From positions 13,942,022 to 14,006,021 of the forward strand of contig JASSKH010000014.1 in assembly GCA_031763025.1 (NCBI GenBank): a stretch of DNA of 64,000 bases, given 5' to 3'. The notes beneath the pieces are model-generated. The model ran no database searches, was not told the DNA's origin, and saw nothing but the letters and a program-made list of their open reading frames with translations. Positions 11,231 through 22,765 of the stretch are shown here, piece by piece. A program made the position numbers and the translations under genes. Origin of the DNA: Macrocystis pyrifera (taxonomy: Eukaryota > Sar > Phaeophyceae > Laminariales > Laminariaceae). Numbering within the stretch: position 1 is the stretch's first letter; every line of letters begins with the position of its first letter.

Positions 11231-13475
11231 GTGAGCTACGGCAGGGATAACACCTACTTTTCTCTTGATGACTTTCCTTCCGTTCCGTGCCCGACGACGG
11301 GTAGTAATATATGCCTCTGCCAAGTATTTGCGCGGTGTACAAGGGCAGAACAGTTTGGTTATGATATGACCGACATTTTGCGCAAGGTTTTGTGCGGCTT
11401 GTATTGTCTGAGCCTCGTATGGTGCGATAAGGCACAGTTATGCTCTTTGCGGTGCGACCCGAGTTTGGGTTTTCAGCAAACATAACGTGTGGTGCTGGTC
11501 GGGGTTTTATTTTTCACGGTCGTGCGGCGTGGTTCCGCGTGCTTATCCGTTGAAGACTTGTTTCCTGCGACCCGGTTGAGCGTGCGTCGTACCTCATCCC
11601 CGGGCTTTCACAGCGTGCCCGAAGGTTCACACACGATAGCAACACTGCACAATAACAGTACAGTGCGGGGCGTTCCTGCCTTCGCTAGAATACGGTGCTT
11701 CTTGCCATAATCCACAGCTGTTAGATACAACGCTGTACTTACATTGTGAATCATCTTTGACTACAATTATGGGTCGCATGGTGTGCCTTGTGCTTGACCT
11801 TTACAACCTATTGTGCAAAACAATATGTAGAGCGTTGCGTGGATTACAAATATCACAACTACCAATGCTTTGACGTGCACTGTGCTGTGTGCTTTCGACT
11901 TAAAAGCACCCTGGCGTACTGGACTAACACCAAAGGTTGGACATGGCGTAGTCTGAGGTACAACGCTGATGCGTGCTTTGAGGAAAACTGGTACACTGAC
12001 GATTATAACGTCACATGACACCTGGCGTCATGGTTGGTACGTTCATAACATTTCGGTGAAACCGCTCCGCGCAACATGAACGACGCGTTGTATGACCTAC
12101 CGATGAACTAGACGGCGGAGGAGGATGCGGAGTTTTTGTCATTCACGTGTTGCGCTGCGTTGCGGTGTTTAATGTCGTCGGTTGCTGTTTCGAAAAATGT
12201 TCAGTAGCCGAACCGCCCCGTACCACAAGAATGGACCGCGCCGCCAAAGTGGATTTGGGCAATCTGTGCTGCGATTGGTAATTGTTTAATCTTGCACACT
12301 TCTTTTGTTCTCACGACACCGAGTGGTCCGTTATTCGTCGTCAATGCAACACGACGGTCCTTAAGGCGCCTAAAGACTCGGCGACTACCGAGGAAGACGT
12401 GGTAACGGGTGTTCGAGGTTCCAGCCCGGGGACGCCCTCAAGAACGCAAAGTCGTAGGGAGTTACTCGGAAGCGCAGTGTACAGGTGTACATGACGTGTT
12501 TTACTCTGGCGCCTTCTTCATCGGCGCCAACAACGGAAAAGCTGGAGGGGGTAACTCCGAAGCATCCCTCACACCAGGAATGTGGGAGCAACCACGTTCT
12601 CGCTGCCGTCGTGAAGCTTATTCGGTGGGAAGGGCCCGTACGCGAGGACGACAAGCGCAGTGAGTTGTATAGTGTTCACAATGCGTTCTAAATGACGAAA
12701 ACAATGGGACGGCATAGTCGGATCGATTTTATTTGCTTGACCGTGATAGTCCATTCGGTTGTAGTTGGGGGGGGGGGGTACTCATTTGTTGCTTGCCTTG
12801 TCATTTGACCATTGACCACGAGGCGAGGGTGTCATCCACATGCTTTACCAAGAGTGTGACTCACACTGTGTACGGCGTATGCATCGTAACTCCGCGGCTG
12901 GTGCTTGGTTTTGTTGACGAATGACGCGTGCAGGCTTTCGTTGCGCTAGGATTGTACGCATCCTGTCGGCGAAAAGGACACATACTCCGCAACCATAGAT
13001 GTCGGTCTCGCCCGACGTACGTCCATGCGTCAAAAACGTTCTTCTTGCGAGCGAAAACACACGTCCCAGTCGTGAACAGTGACATCACCTCACGTTATTT
13101 AGGATGCAACATTAAACACCTGCACCCGGCTCACACTGCATCCGTCCTCACCGCCTCGGTGCAACAATACAAGAAGAGAAACTGCTGGACTACTACACCT
13201 CGCACCGCGCTAAAACGCTTGCGTCAGTTCGCGCGACAGTTGCGTGGGTTAGGCTTGAGGCGTTCGCGCGCCGAGTGCGTGGGACAGGAAACAATGGGAA
13301 GAAAATCACTGAAGGGAGTTGGTGGGTGCTGATGGAACTGGACATACGACATACAGTTGGAAAACGCCGATATTGTGAGTGCTCAAATGTTGGAGTGCAT
13401 ACGCGCTATTGTCCTCTGGTGAGAGTGCAGTCACTTGGTGCCACCTCTGCATATCTCGCCATTGAAACCGCCTGA
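11231..13475 (+). other. Coding-like open frames, unidentified
   Basis: A series of frames rich in aromatic, Cys and charged residues: 11231-11485; about 11788-12018 (77 codons, with GWTWRSLRYNADACFEENW); 12485-12659, which meets a GTGAGT; and 13150-13475 (KLLDYYTSHRAKTLASVR, then GSWWVLMELDI). They use different frames and none matches a family I know. A decayed gene or transposon is possible, and so is chance in T/G-rich DNA. Confidence 0.25.
12767..12830 (+). repeat. Family R end fragment, copy R6
   Basis: A G-run of 12, then TACTCATTTGTTGCTTGCC, then TTTGACCATTGACCACG. It is the inverse of R7 at 14.2 kb and matches the outer end of R3. Confidence 0.65.
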
Positions 13476-13479
13476 CACA

Positions 13480-14200
13480 TATAACCCCAGGAGGGGTATG
13501 GGGAGGTGGCGGGGTTCTCCTTGTATGAAAGAGATTTTCCGTTACGTGTCAGGTTGGAAGTCGATTCGCCCAGGTCTAGCACGATATTGTGTACCTGTGG
13601 TCGAGTGTGTCGAGGAGATATATGGGGGCTGATAATTCCATGTGATAATCGTGTGATAATCGTGTGTATGTTGTACGTTGGATACGAGAGACACCCAGAT
13701 TGCAGACAGGGTCGACTGCTTTTATTGCTGCCGGTTGCAACCACATGTACGTTTCGGATATGCACGATCCACGCTCTTTATGACGTCGGCCCCCAAAGTA
13801 TCAACACACACAAGACTCAATAAGGATCGCTCACACCCTGACCTGACGATGACCTGCGAGAACGAACGCATCGTCGGCCCCGACGCGGATTCGCCGGACA
13901 TAGTGGACATCCTCGGACCGGAGACAAAGACTGTGCACATCTACCGGGAGGTGTGATAGCTGCCTAGTAATAACGACGTTCCATTGAAGCATGTCGCTCT
14001 GTTAGTTTTGGGCGCCGCCTTGTGTAGTGGACGTGTCCAAAGCGGCATTGATGGCCGTCTGTTGGGGAGCGCGGATGCTCACCTCTTGATTAATCGAACC
14101 TGAAAACGCCTACGACGCACCCAAATGCAATAATAGAAGGGGTACCTTCGCAATATAACGCTTGCACCCCTCACGCAGAAACTCAGTGGGCCAACCGCCC
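13480..14200. other. Stretch without a recognisable gene
   Basis: One plus-strand segment near 13.86-13.96 kb reads NERIVGPDADSPDIVDILG, then KTVHIYREV, before a stop. It may be an exon remnant. Nothing else is supported. Confidence 0.3.
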
Positions 14201-14210
14201 CGCCCCCCGC

Positions 14211-14297
14211 CTCCGTCTCGAAAGGGATGCGTGGTCATAAAGGCCAAATGGCTATAAGGCAAGCACCAAATGAGTACGCCCCCTCCCCCCCCTCCCC
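14211..14297 (-). repeat. Family R end fragment, copy R7
   Basis: CCGTCTCGAAAGGGATGCG, then CACCAAATGAGTACGCCCCC and a C-rich run. Its reverse complement matches R6. Confidence 0.65.
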
Positions 14298-14555
14298 GGT
14301 TGGGTTGGGGTCGGTTTGCAACGACGCTGTAAAACACACGCCTCTCACTACGTCGGCTGGACAGCCAGGGTACCATCTTTTTTGTTTGTGGCGGTCACCA
14401 CGGCTGGCGATCGAGTTAGATCAATTGATCAATTGTGTGCGGGGAGAACCTTACATATTAACCTCATTGCTGTCTGTGGGAGTGGTTACACCAGAAATTA
14501 AATTAGTTCATTGACGCAGTCATCTTAGGGTTAGAAAATCCACCTAAAAAGCGAT

Positions 14556-14753
14556 TATGAGTAGGATGTGCAGCTCACCCTCCATGCGACCTGCCGAACA
14601 ACTCACGGCTCGCGGCCCTTTGCGATTGGTGCAAGCAATGTCTACCTGGTCGGGGAAAACCCGACATGCTCCGTCCCCGCATTGTAGGACTACGAGAGTA
14701 TATTGTCATACAAAGACGGTCATGCGTGATGATGAGTGCACCCCCCCCCCCCC
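14556..14753 (-). repeat. Family R fragment, copy R4
   Basis: The minus strand repeats the first 200 bp of R1: a G-run, TGCACTCATCATCACGCATG, CTACAATGCGGGGACGGAG, CACCAATCGCAAAGGG. It ends in a 13-C run on the plus strand. Confidence 0.7.
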
Positions 14754-14759
14754 GCTCCC

Positions 14760-16300
14760 GCCCCCTCGATCCCACGTTTCTTAGATCATGGTACCTGTAC
14801 TGTCTGGGGCCATGAACCTGGCGCGCTTGGAACCTGTACCGTATAAAGCCACCACGAACAACACTGTTCTTGAGCGCGTGAAGTTCAAGATCAAAGAGAC
14901 GTTCGGTCCGCAGTCGTGAAGCTGTTTCCGAGCAGGAGAGAAAGGCCAGATTGCCATGCGAGTGCCACTGTCACGGTCCTCGGACTGTGTTCGCTGCGGT
15001 GCTGGCCCCGGTGCGTGCTCTTTCTTGTCCCGTTTTCTTACCGTGCAACGTGTGTATAACCTTTTACCGCGCTCAATGAGAGCATAAATGTGATGGCTGG
15101 TCTCGCCATAGAATAAGCAATGATGGACGTTTTCAATCTCCTGAGGGCCGGTGTTGACGAAAAAGAACAACCAACGAAATAAAAGAAACGAAGAGCAGAA
15201 ATATTAAAAACATGAGTTGTATTGGTCGAAAAGAAATAAATTGAAGTACTGATGCCCATACCTCTGTTGTCACGTTTCGTTGCTTTAAAGTCCCAGGGCA
15301 CTAATTGCTTAGAAAATGGGTGCAAAATAAACGGAAGATGATGTTACACAGGCGCGAAAAGGAAGATAGGAGTTCGAAGCTTTGGGATAAAGTTCCGATA
15401 ATTTTTCTACACCCGCTTGGCTAGCGCACGCTGGCCGAAGTAGTGCTTATCGCTGCCACGCGGCTTTGCTGCTGACGGTGCGAGCATATATGGGTAGGGC
15501 ATCACAAAGGGGTGACCTTGCAAGAAACCAGGGAATCAGGAAGTGGCTGTGGCTGTATACGGTTTGACGTGAGTTCCACTCAACTTTCAAACGTCTACCA
15601 TGGAACAGCGATAGCCGATTCATAACTTTAGAGCACTCCAGGTTGAGCGGGTTAGACCAGGTCAACTTCCTACTGTGGAGGGTGCCTCGCGTGTACGAGT
15701 TGCGTCTATCCACTGCAGTTGTAGAGCGTTATCGCCGGGAACCATCACGTGCTGTGGCGGTTGAGCCATCCCAAAAAAACGCACCGCGTACCCTGTCGAC
15801 TCCGCTTCTTCTATTTGTTTGGTTTTTCTCTTCGTTCTTTTGTACTACTGTTCTAGAGTTAGAACTCAACCCGTCGTTCGTTACGAAAAGCGAAAATCTG
15901 CTCGCTTTATTCGTTTTTTTTTTCGTTTACTGTGTTCAGTCTGTCCTCGTGAGGTCCGGCTGTAAGACGACGGGAACCCCTAACACCTTGCTTCGCGCGA
16001 CGACCTTGCACTATGCTTAACGACAGTGTGGACACCATATGGCTACAGGCGCCGTTTGTTGTAACAATGTGTTTTGGCACGTTACAATAGATTTCTTCGT
16101 ACCTGCGGTAATCACTTTGCGACGCGAAACTTCACTTGTTCAATTTTTTGCTCTACAGCATAGCCTTGCTCATGCCAACAACTCCACGCCTGAAAGGTGG
16201 TGCGCGCCAGGAATTATTTTAGCTGGGCTGCCGTTATTTGAAATCCTACGCCCCAACCATCGTCCTCCATACCTCCTTGTCGTATCCGTCGTGGCTCGTT
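14760..16300. other. Stretch without a recognisable gene
   Basis: Unique-looking DNA with short frames only. It may be the intron upstream of the exon at 16306. Confidence 0.4.
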
Positions 16301-16305
16301 TCCAG

Positions 16306-17296
16306 GATGTGGGAGACCGCTCTCCACTTCTCAATGAGGCGAGGTCGTCCTGGCTCCCGGCTTTAAAAGAAATCGCCAATGGAGCTCACCGAAGGAGACG
16401 CCGTGGCCGCTTTAGGCCCTTACCTTCTCGGTGAGTGCATTCCTCAACCGCCCTGGTTCGAGTTATACATAGGTTCGGGACAGCTTCCGCCCGTGGCCGT
16501 CACTTCCACAGTAGTTGCAATGCGTGACCCCGTCGACTCCGAAGTTTTCCCCTTACATGCCAACATCTCCTGGTGTATGCACTGAAGCGTACTTTTCCTT
16601 ACCCTCGTGTAAATATTTTCAGTTCAACCCAAGAGGACGAAGGGTCGGAGGAATCCGACGGCGATGGTAGCAGCGGCAGCTCCAACGATGGTGGCGGCAA
16701 CAAGTCAAAGGATGGTGGCGACCCCAACTCGAAGGAGAATGGCGGCGACAACTCCCAGGATGATGGAAGCGCCAACAACAGCAGCGGCAGCGACAACGAC
16801 GGCGACGGCGACGGTAGCAAGTGCAGCGACGGCAGCGACGACGGCAACGAACCCAGCGGCGGCGACAACGGCGGTGGGGACTCCTCGTCTCGACGGCGGC
16901 ATCGGCCGCAACTCTGACGACGGCGGAGAAGGCGGCGACAGCTCGAACGATCCGGGGGTCGTCGAAGACGGTGCGGGCGGCCAAGACGGAGAAGTTCCGT
17001 CGACCAACACGAAGTCAGGAAATAACTCCTGCGACGAGGCCTTCAGCAATGACGAGGGCAACGCTGCCCTGGCAGAGGGGGGCCAAGACCGTCCGGCCGC
17101 AGGAAGCGAGAGGGGATCCATCAGCCTTGATTACATCTGTCGATGTTCTATTAATAGGTGGAGGGGCGAGTCGGGGTTCGGGGAAAGTTATAAGTCGTAT
17201 CGATCTGAAGGCGTCCATCGGCGCCATTCTCTCGCCCTACGCACAATGCACCAAAACCCCTGTGGCACCTGGCCTGGTATAGCCTTGGGCATATGA
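16306..17296 (+). CDS. Two-exon fragment of an acidic Ser/Asp/Gly-rich protein
   Basis: Exon 16306-16430 follows a CGTTTCCAG acceptor and ends at a GTGAGT donor (phase 2). Intron 16431-16622 (192 nt) ends ATATTTTCAG. The next exon starts at 16623. The joined frame goes from SSWLPALKEIANGAHRRRRR to RSTQEDEGSEESDGDGSSGS and on through Gly/Asp/Asn/Ser repeats to a stop at 16917. A second frame from about 16890 to 17296 continues the same composition (NSDDGGEGGDSSNDPG), so a frameshift or small intron probably lies in the GGC-rich stretch. A basic patch followed by an acidic disordered tail suggests a nuclear or nucleic-acid-binding protein, but no family is recognised. An alternative start at 16379 (CCAATGG context) would give another frame. 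Confidence 0.35.
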
Positions 17297-17339
17297 GTTC
17301 CAGGACGTCCGCGGTGAGTTTAGTTTTTTTTATTCGGCG

Positions 17340-18170
17340 GCCCGTGGTTATCGAATGCGCATTGTCGTGCGTAGGAGCTGTCAAAGAGATGCAAGTGGTG
17401 GCCCCCCCGTGTAGCATATATACTATACCTGGCTTATATAAAATATACATATATGTATCTATATATTTTTCCGTCGGAGTTGCCACGACGTAGTTTTTTT
17501 TTTTTTTTCCGCCTCTACCAGGTACAAGACCTGTGGTATAGAAGTACTGTGTGTGGAGAGGCGAGAAGAGTTGTGCACTTGCAGAGTGCACGCTGTCTAT
17601 ATACGAAATATAGAGGCTGCTGTCAGATAGTGTTTTTTTGTTCTGTATTTCCCTCGGCGGCCTGGTGCATAGTGGGGACGTGTGAGCAGTTGTGTTCGAG
17701 TGATTACCGAACACGCATTGTCGTACGCAGATCGAGACTGTCCAAAAATAATACGGATCGTGCCCCCTGTGTAGCATACCTCGTACCTTTGTTCGTATCA
17801 GTTTTTCGGGACGTCTAGTCATTCTTTTATTTATTTCCCCGGCGGCCTGGCATATTTTTGTGGGAACGTCTAGAATTCTTGGAGTGTCGAATGCGCAGTT
17901 GTCGTACGTAGAAAGGCTGTCAAAACGATGCAAGTGGTGCCCTCCTCCGTGTAGTATATATATTAAACCTGGTATGTTTTTGATTCATTGGAGTTTTCCA
18001 GGACATGGGAACATATAGTGAGCTTTTTTTTTCTCCCTCTCCAAGACATCTGTGGCATATACATGCATAGTGTGTGGGGAGGAAATGAGTTAATTTTGTT
18101 GATGTAGTCGCAGATTGCACGTTTTGTATATACAAAATATAGAGGCTACTACCAGATAGTGATTTTTTGT
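17340..18170 (+). repeat. Interspersed tandem array, two alternating motifs
   Basis: Motif A (CGAATGCGCATTGTCGT..GTAG...CTGTCAAA...GTGTAGCATATATA) occurs near 17351, 17707 and 17887. Motif B (CTCTACCAGGTACAAGAC...ATATAGAGGCTGCT..CAGATAGTG) occurs near 17509 and 18033. Copies are diverged. Confidence 0.65.
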
Positions 18171-18373
18171 TTTGTTTTGCCCTCGCCGGCCTGGTGTACA
18201 TATCCGGTGTATATTTTCGGCGTTCGTGCCCATCAGTTTTAACCCTGTGTGCGTATACTGTTTTCTTCCGGCGTTTTTTTTCGAGGCTAGCATATATAAA
18301 TACAACTATAATTACGATTTTTGAGGTCGTTGTCACTTGCTAGCTCTTGGCAGACAGACCGACTGATAGACAG

Positions 18374-18530
18374 CTCTTCGCAAACAGCCCTTCTTCTTTG
18401 AAACAGCCGAACAGCCAAACAACCTTTCTTCCTTCTTTGAAACAGCCGAACAGCCAAACAACTTTTTCTTATTTCTTCTTCGCCAAATAGCCAAACAACC
18501 TTTTCTTCTTTCTTCTTCCGCAAACTGCCA
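18374..18530 (-). repeat. Minisatellite, about 40-bp units
   Basis: Four units of TTTGAAACAGCCGAACAGCC, then AAACAACCTTTCTTC. The minus frame reads a repeated LAVRLFQRRKKG. Confidence 0.7.
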
Positions 18531-18890
18531 ACCAGTAGACAGCTCTTCGCACGGCGCCTAAAAGAGGCGTTTCGCCTTCGACGAACGGCATAGATAGGTG
18601 CAGCTGTCGGCGGCCAAGCTGCTGCTGTCGGTGGCGAACCTGCTGGTGCTGCAACCCCCGCCTCTCCATTCTCCACGCCCCCTAAGCTCACCTCCCCCCC
18701 GTCGAGAGGCGCGTGGTCCTCGCCCTCTGGCAAGAGAGCGGCAACGACAAAGACCGACCTGGTGCCGGCTGTTGTTTGCGACCAGTGCACGGACCAACAC
18801 TTGGTCAAGAACTCCGCACCTGGTGGCAAAAACGTGGCCTTCGCCACCTGCAAGGATCTCACGTGCGTGGTGGCGGGATCATCCTGACAG

Positions 18891-19615
18891 GGCAACCGAC
18901 TGCGAGTTCTGTGCTCGCCCGATCAAGGAAGGGACTGTCTCGTACTCCCTCGAGACTGCTGACAGTGGTGAGTGTCTTATGTCTATTGTGCATGCTGTAT
19001 GTTGCCAGTACGTTTTTTGGGGGTTTTCAATTGCCTTTTTGCATACAATCCTACGTCAAAGCGTTTTTTTTTTTTGGACTCATCCATGCTCGTTCTTTCC
19101 CTTTCGTCCGTTGCGTCGGCTCCTCTTACACACAGTGCACGCGAACGCGCACATGCACAACTGTTTGCGGGACGTGAACGAAGGAACGGAGGATTCAGCT
19201 GTCGCCGTCACCGCTGCACCGAACGACGTGAGTGCTGCTGCTACTGTGGTGCATTTTTGGTGCATGCACACGATTTCTGCGTGTACATGTTTTGGTGACC
19301 CCACGTACTCATTTTTTGCTCGTTTTCGGCTGCCGCTGCTGCTGCTGCTGCTGTCAGCGCCACGCCATGAGTGCTGCTGCTGCTATGCACCTGCTTCTCC
19401 TGTGCATTCGCTGCTGCTGTAGTGCTGCTGCGGTGTTGCCGTGCTGCGCACCTGCTGCTCCTGTGCAATTGCTGCTGCTGTATGTAGTGCTGCTGCGTTG
19501 TTGCCGTGCATCATGGTGGAAGCGTACATATTTTCGGATCGTCAATTCCGTAGGTTTTGCGATGCCGGCATACCAGGGTACATGTTTTTTTTTCTTCCTT
19601 ATTTTCATATCGTTG

Positions 19616-19662
<47 letters not shown>

Positions 19663-20393
19663 ACCCTGCCAACGCTGCGGCGATTCGTTGCAGCTTCTGC
19701 TCCTGCTAATGCTGTGGCTGCTTCTGCTGCTGCTGCTGCTGCTAATGCTGCCGCAATATCCACTGAATGTTTGTATGTACTCGGATTACTGTTTTTCTTG
19801 GTCGTTTTTGTACCCAAATGGTTCTTTTGATACGTGAAAAAATATTTTTGTCGTTTTGCTCCTGCATTTTGCGTACGTACTGCAATTTCTCGTTTTTGGC
19901 TTGATTATTTTCATATATATCGTTGCTATGCTGCTGCTGTGGTGCTGCTGCGTTGTTGCCGTACATCATGCTGCACTTGTGTGTGTACATATTTCGGTAT
20001 CGTCAATGAAATTCCGTAGGTTTTGCAATTGCGGCATACCAGGGTACATACTTTTTTTCTTCCTTATTTTCATATCGTTGCTATGCTGCTGCTGCCAACG
20101 CGGATTATTGTATTTATTGGCCATTTTTGTACCCAAATGGTTTTTTTGATACGTAAAAAATATATTTTGGTCGTTTTGCTCCTGCATTTTGCGTACGTAC
20201 TATTAATACTTTTTCTCGTATTTCGTATTGTTGCTATGCTGCTGCTGCGTTGTTGCCGTACAGCATGCGGAGGTGGGTCTATAGTGAGGTACCAAAAATA
20301 CTTTTCGGACGGCCTCGGGGTACATACTTTTTTTCTCCCTTCTTTTCATATCGTTGCTATGCTGCTGCTGCCAACGCTGTGGCGATCCGTTGC

Positions 20394-20424
<31 letters not shown>

Positions 20425-21100
20425 CTGCTTTTAGTGCTGCCGCAATATTCACTGAATGTTTGTATGTGCTCGGATAATTGTGTTTCCTGGTCGTTTTGTG
20501 GCGCTGCTGCGTTGTTGCCGTACATCATGCTGGACATGATTTGTGTGTCTATTACTCTCAAACTTGTGCGTGTGCACATATTTCTGTATCGTCAATGATT
20601 TTTTTGTGGTGCTGCTGCGTTGTTGCCGTACATCATGCTGGACGTGATTTGTGTGTGTACTGTACTACACTTGTGTGTGTACATATTTCTGTGTCGTCAA
20701 TGAAATTACGTACTTGCTGCTTCTGCTTCTGCTGCTGCTGCTGCTGCCGTCGTATAGCAAGCGATTACGTGCTACTGTTGTGCCGCTGTAGAGTAGTACA
20801 AATAATGAACTCTGCCCCCCCCCCCCGCCGTTCCCTGCACGCCACTCCCGCCCCGCGCACCCTATATGTTTACTTCGACCAGGTCCGTGGCAAGTGCTAC
20901 AACTGCCGCCTGACGGACTCCACCATCAAAGACGGAGACATCATCATCAAGCGCAAAAAGACTCCCTTCCATTTCGCCTGCTCCAGGGCTTCGCGGAATT
21001 CCGAAGCAGTACGCCAAGCAGATTGTCGCCATCCAGGACGAACGAAAGGAAACAAATTGTTTCCCACATTTCCCAAAATCACGATTATTTCTTCCTACAC
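18891..21100 (+). CDS. PARP-type zinc-finger protein gene, partial, probably decaying
   Basis: Three exons join in phase: 18891-18967 (ends at GTGAGT, phase 1), 19136-19227 (CACACAG acceptor, GTGAGT donor, phase 0) and one from 20883 (TTCGACCAG acceptor, phase 0). The first two make one finger: CEFCARPIKEGTVSYSLETA, then HMHNC. The third makes a second: CYNCRLTDSTIKDGDIII, then PFHFAC. Both keep C-x2-C, then I-K-(E/D)-G, then a distal H..C, as in zf-PARP domains (CX2C..I..G..HX2C), which bind DNA breaks or act as DNA-binding modules. After HFAC the natural-looking continuation (GIPKQYAKQIVAIQDERKE) is in another frame, so a 1-base indel is likely. An open frame with CDQC..CKDLTC lies just upstream, also out of frame. 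It could be a pseudogene or a sequencing error. Confidence 0.42.
19136..19227 (+). CDS. Zinc-finger gene, middle exon
   Basis: The 92-nt exon completes the codon split at 18967 and supplies the H..C half of finger 1 (HANAHMHNCLRD), followed by an acidic VNEGTEDSAVAVTAAPND tail. The GTGAGT donor opens directly into the CTG-rich intron. Confidence 0.42.
19228..20770 (+). repeat. CTG-trinucleotide arrays inside a degenerate tandem repeat
   Basis: A 13-unit pure CTG run lies at 19621-19659, with further CTG clusters near 19340, 19730, 20390 and 20730. They are embedded in repeated blocks: CGTTGTTGCCGTACATCATG (near 19499, 19951, 20251, 20511, 20621) and CATATCGTTGCTATGCTGC (near 19605, 19917, 20070, 20348). 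The array fills the intron between exons 2 and 3 of the zinc-finger gene. The Leu-, Cys- and Ala-repeat frames here are repeat shadows. Confidence 0.8.
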
Positions 21101-21379
21101 ACATCCAACGGGTTCAACAGCGAACATATCCACATTCTGGGCCTCCCGCCTCGTTACTACAGCATCCTGGAAGACTATTTACATATCATGTCTCATTCAA
21201 ACTCCTATGCTGGCTACATCGAAATCGCGGCCGCCCAGCAACTATACAACATTTCCATAACCGTTGTCGTTGCCGGCACTGCTGCTTTCTCTCCTTTCCC
21301 AAACCTTCCTTTAAACAACAGCCTGTATGTTGTATATCATCCACATGCCAAGCACTACTCCACTCTCTCCCCACACTGA
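21040..21379 (+). pseudogene. OTU-family cysteine protease C-terminal fragment
   Basis: The frame reads LEDYLHIMSHSNSYAGYIEI, then AAAQQLYNISITVVV, LYVVYHPHAKHYSTL and a stop. Known: OTU proteases end with a W/Y-GG-x-IEL-x-A(L/A) helix, a strand I.V., and a His-x-x-H-Y-(N/S) motif carrying the catalytic His. The pattern GYIEIAAAQQL...HAKHYSTL fits. The DGNC-type N-terminal half with the catalytic Cys is not seen upstream. It lies directly after, and in a different frame from, the second zinc finger. It may be the 3' part of the same gene after a frameshift or splice, or a transposon-carried OTU. Confidence 0.4.
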
Positions 21380-21890
21380 TGAAACATATGTTGTCTTATT
21401 ATTAGACGAATGTCATTCTTACTCTTGCGTCACCCGATCTTACGTTTCACATTACATTCATAAATAAACGCGATTATTACATTCACCGTTTCTTACACAA
21501 ATACATTTAGTTTGGTTGGCTTTGGGCTATGTCGCCAATTTTTTGCAGTTATATGTACACGAAACGACGGAATACATACCCACTCCGAAGGAAAGCCTTG
21601 TATAGTATACTATTGTAGTATCCTCATATAACGTCTCTCGTGTGTGGACTCGACTTGCCGAGCTTGCGTTTGTTTCACTGCGGTACGTAGTATATACATA
21701 TATGATTGTAGTTTCTATTGTACCAGTAGGTACTATTTAGTAAAATTGTTTCTGATACTATTTCCTTTTATATGAACCGATCGTTACCATTTTTTTTTTT
21801 TCTATGTTGTGCGCTGAAAAGGCGACAATCTGGAGTGTGAGTTGTGTCCGAAGCGTTGAGCACAACAGTGAACACGCCAGCGGGTTTGGC
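21380..21890. other. AT-rich stretch without a gene
   Basis: No open frame or repeat of note; several T-runs and TATATACATATATG-like sequence. Confidence 0.5.
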
Positions 21891-21894
21891 TATG

Positions 21895-22765
21895 ACGCCA
21901 CGTCGCCCTCTGGAGGGTCGACTGCGCAGGCCGACACTCTGGATGCCAATGTGGTGGGTGTGCTTTTCATCACGCAGTAGGGTCGTTTTTTTGTCTGGTA
22001 GCCTCGATCGGCCCAGGGTTCAGCACCCTCCAGAGGGCCGGCGTGTCCCGTCCCCCGCTAGAGGGTGGTTCACCCCCCAAACCCACTAGATGTCGTTGTG
22101 GTGGGTGCGCTTTTGACTGCACCGCAGGGTTGACCTTACTTGGGCACTCTCCAGCGGGTCCACTTGCGTACCCTCCAGAGGGTTTTGGGGGATGCCGTCA
22201 GCCTCTACAGGGTGGCGCACCTAAGCGCTCTGTACGGCGATCGGGTGTGTCCGAAAAATGACCCACGATAGTGCTGCCGAATTTTGGGCGCCCTCCAAAG
22301 GGAAATATATGTGTTGCCCTCCAGAGGGTTTTTATTGCGACGTCGGCCTCTAGAGCGTGCGCGGCCGACCACTCTGTACGTCGGTGTGGTGGGTCGAACG
22401 TTTACCGCGCGATAGTATAGCCAAATTGTAAGCGCCCTCCAGAGGGAAAAATATGCTGCCCTCCAGAGGGTATTTACTCTGGCGTCGGCATCTAGAGCGT
22501 GCGCGGCCGACCCCTCTGTACGTCGGTGTGGTGGGTCGAAAAATTACCGCACGATAGTATAGCCAATTTTGAGGCACCCTCCAGACGGAGAGATATATTG
22601 CCCTCCAGAGGGTGTTTGTTGTGGCGTCGGCCTCCAGAGCGTGCGCGGCCGGCCCCTCTGTACATCGGTTTGGTGGGTCGAAAATTTACCACACGATAGT
22701 ATAGCCAAATTTTAGGCACCCTCCAGAGGAAAAGATATATTGCTCTCCAGAGGGTTCTTGGGGGT
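21895..22765 (+). repeat. Tandem array with the palindrome CCCTCCAGAGGG
   Basis: Units start at 22288, 22432, 22574 and 22716 (spacing 142-144 bp). Each has a CCCTCCAGAGGG-like word twice, then GCGTCGGCCTCTAGAGCG, TGCGCGGCCGACC, TGTACGTCGGTGTGGTGGG and GATAGTATAGCCAAATT. Weaker units extend left to 21.9 kb. Eight or more copies of the 12-mer, exact or with one change, are visible. Confidence 0.85.

Noticed and set aside
15447..15713. A minus frame containing PLCDALPI, reminiscent of adapter-derived peptides
   Set aside because: The underlying DNA does not match a sequencing adapter I know.
16619..17121. Minus-strand Ser/Pro/Leu- and Arg-rich frames
   Set aside because: Shadows of the GGC/GAC-rich exon on the plus strand, which has the acceptor and donor sites.
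19228..20770. Long Leu-, Cys- and Ala-rich frames
   Set aside because: They are the six-frame images of CTG repeats inside an intron flanked by good splice sites.
22288..22765. A CRISPR-like array (regular repeats)
   Set aside because: The 142-bp units are homologous throughout, with no unique spacers, in eukaryotic DNA.
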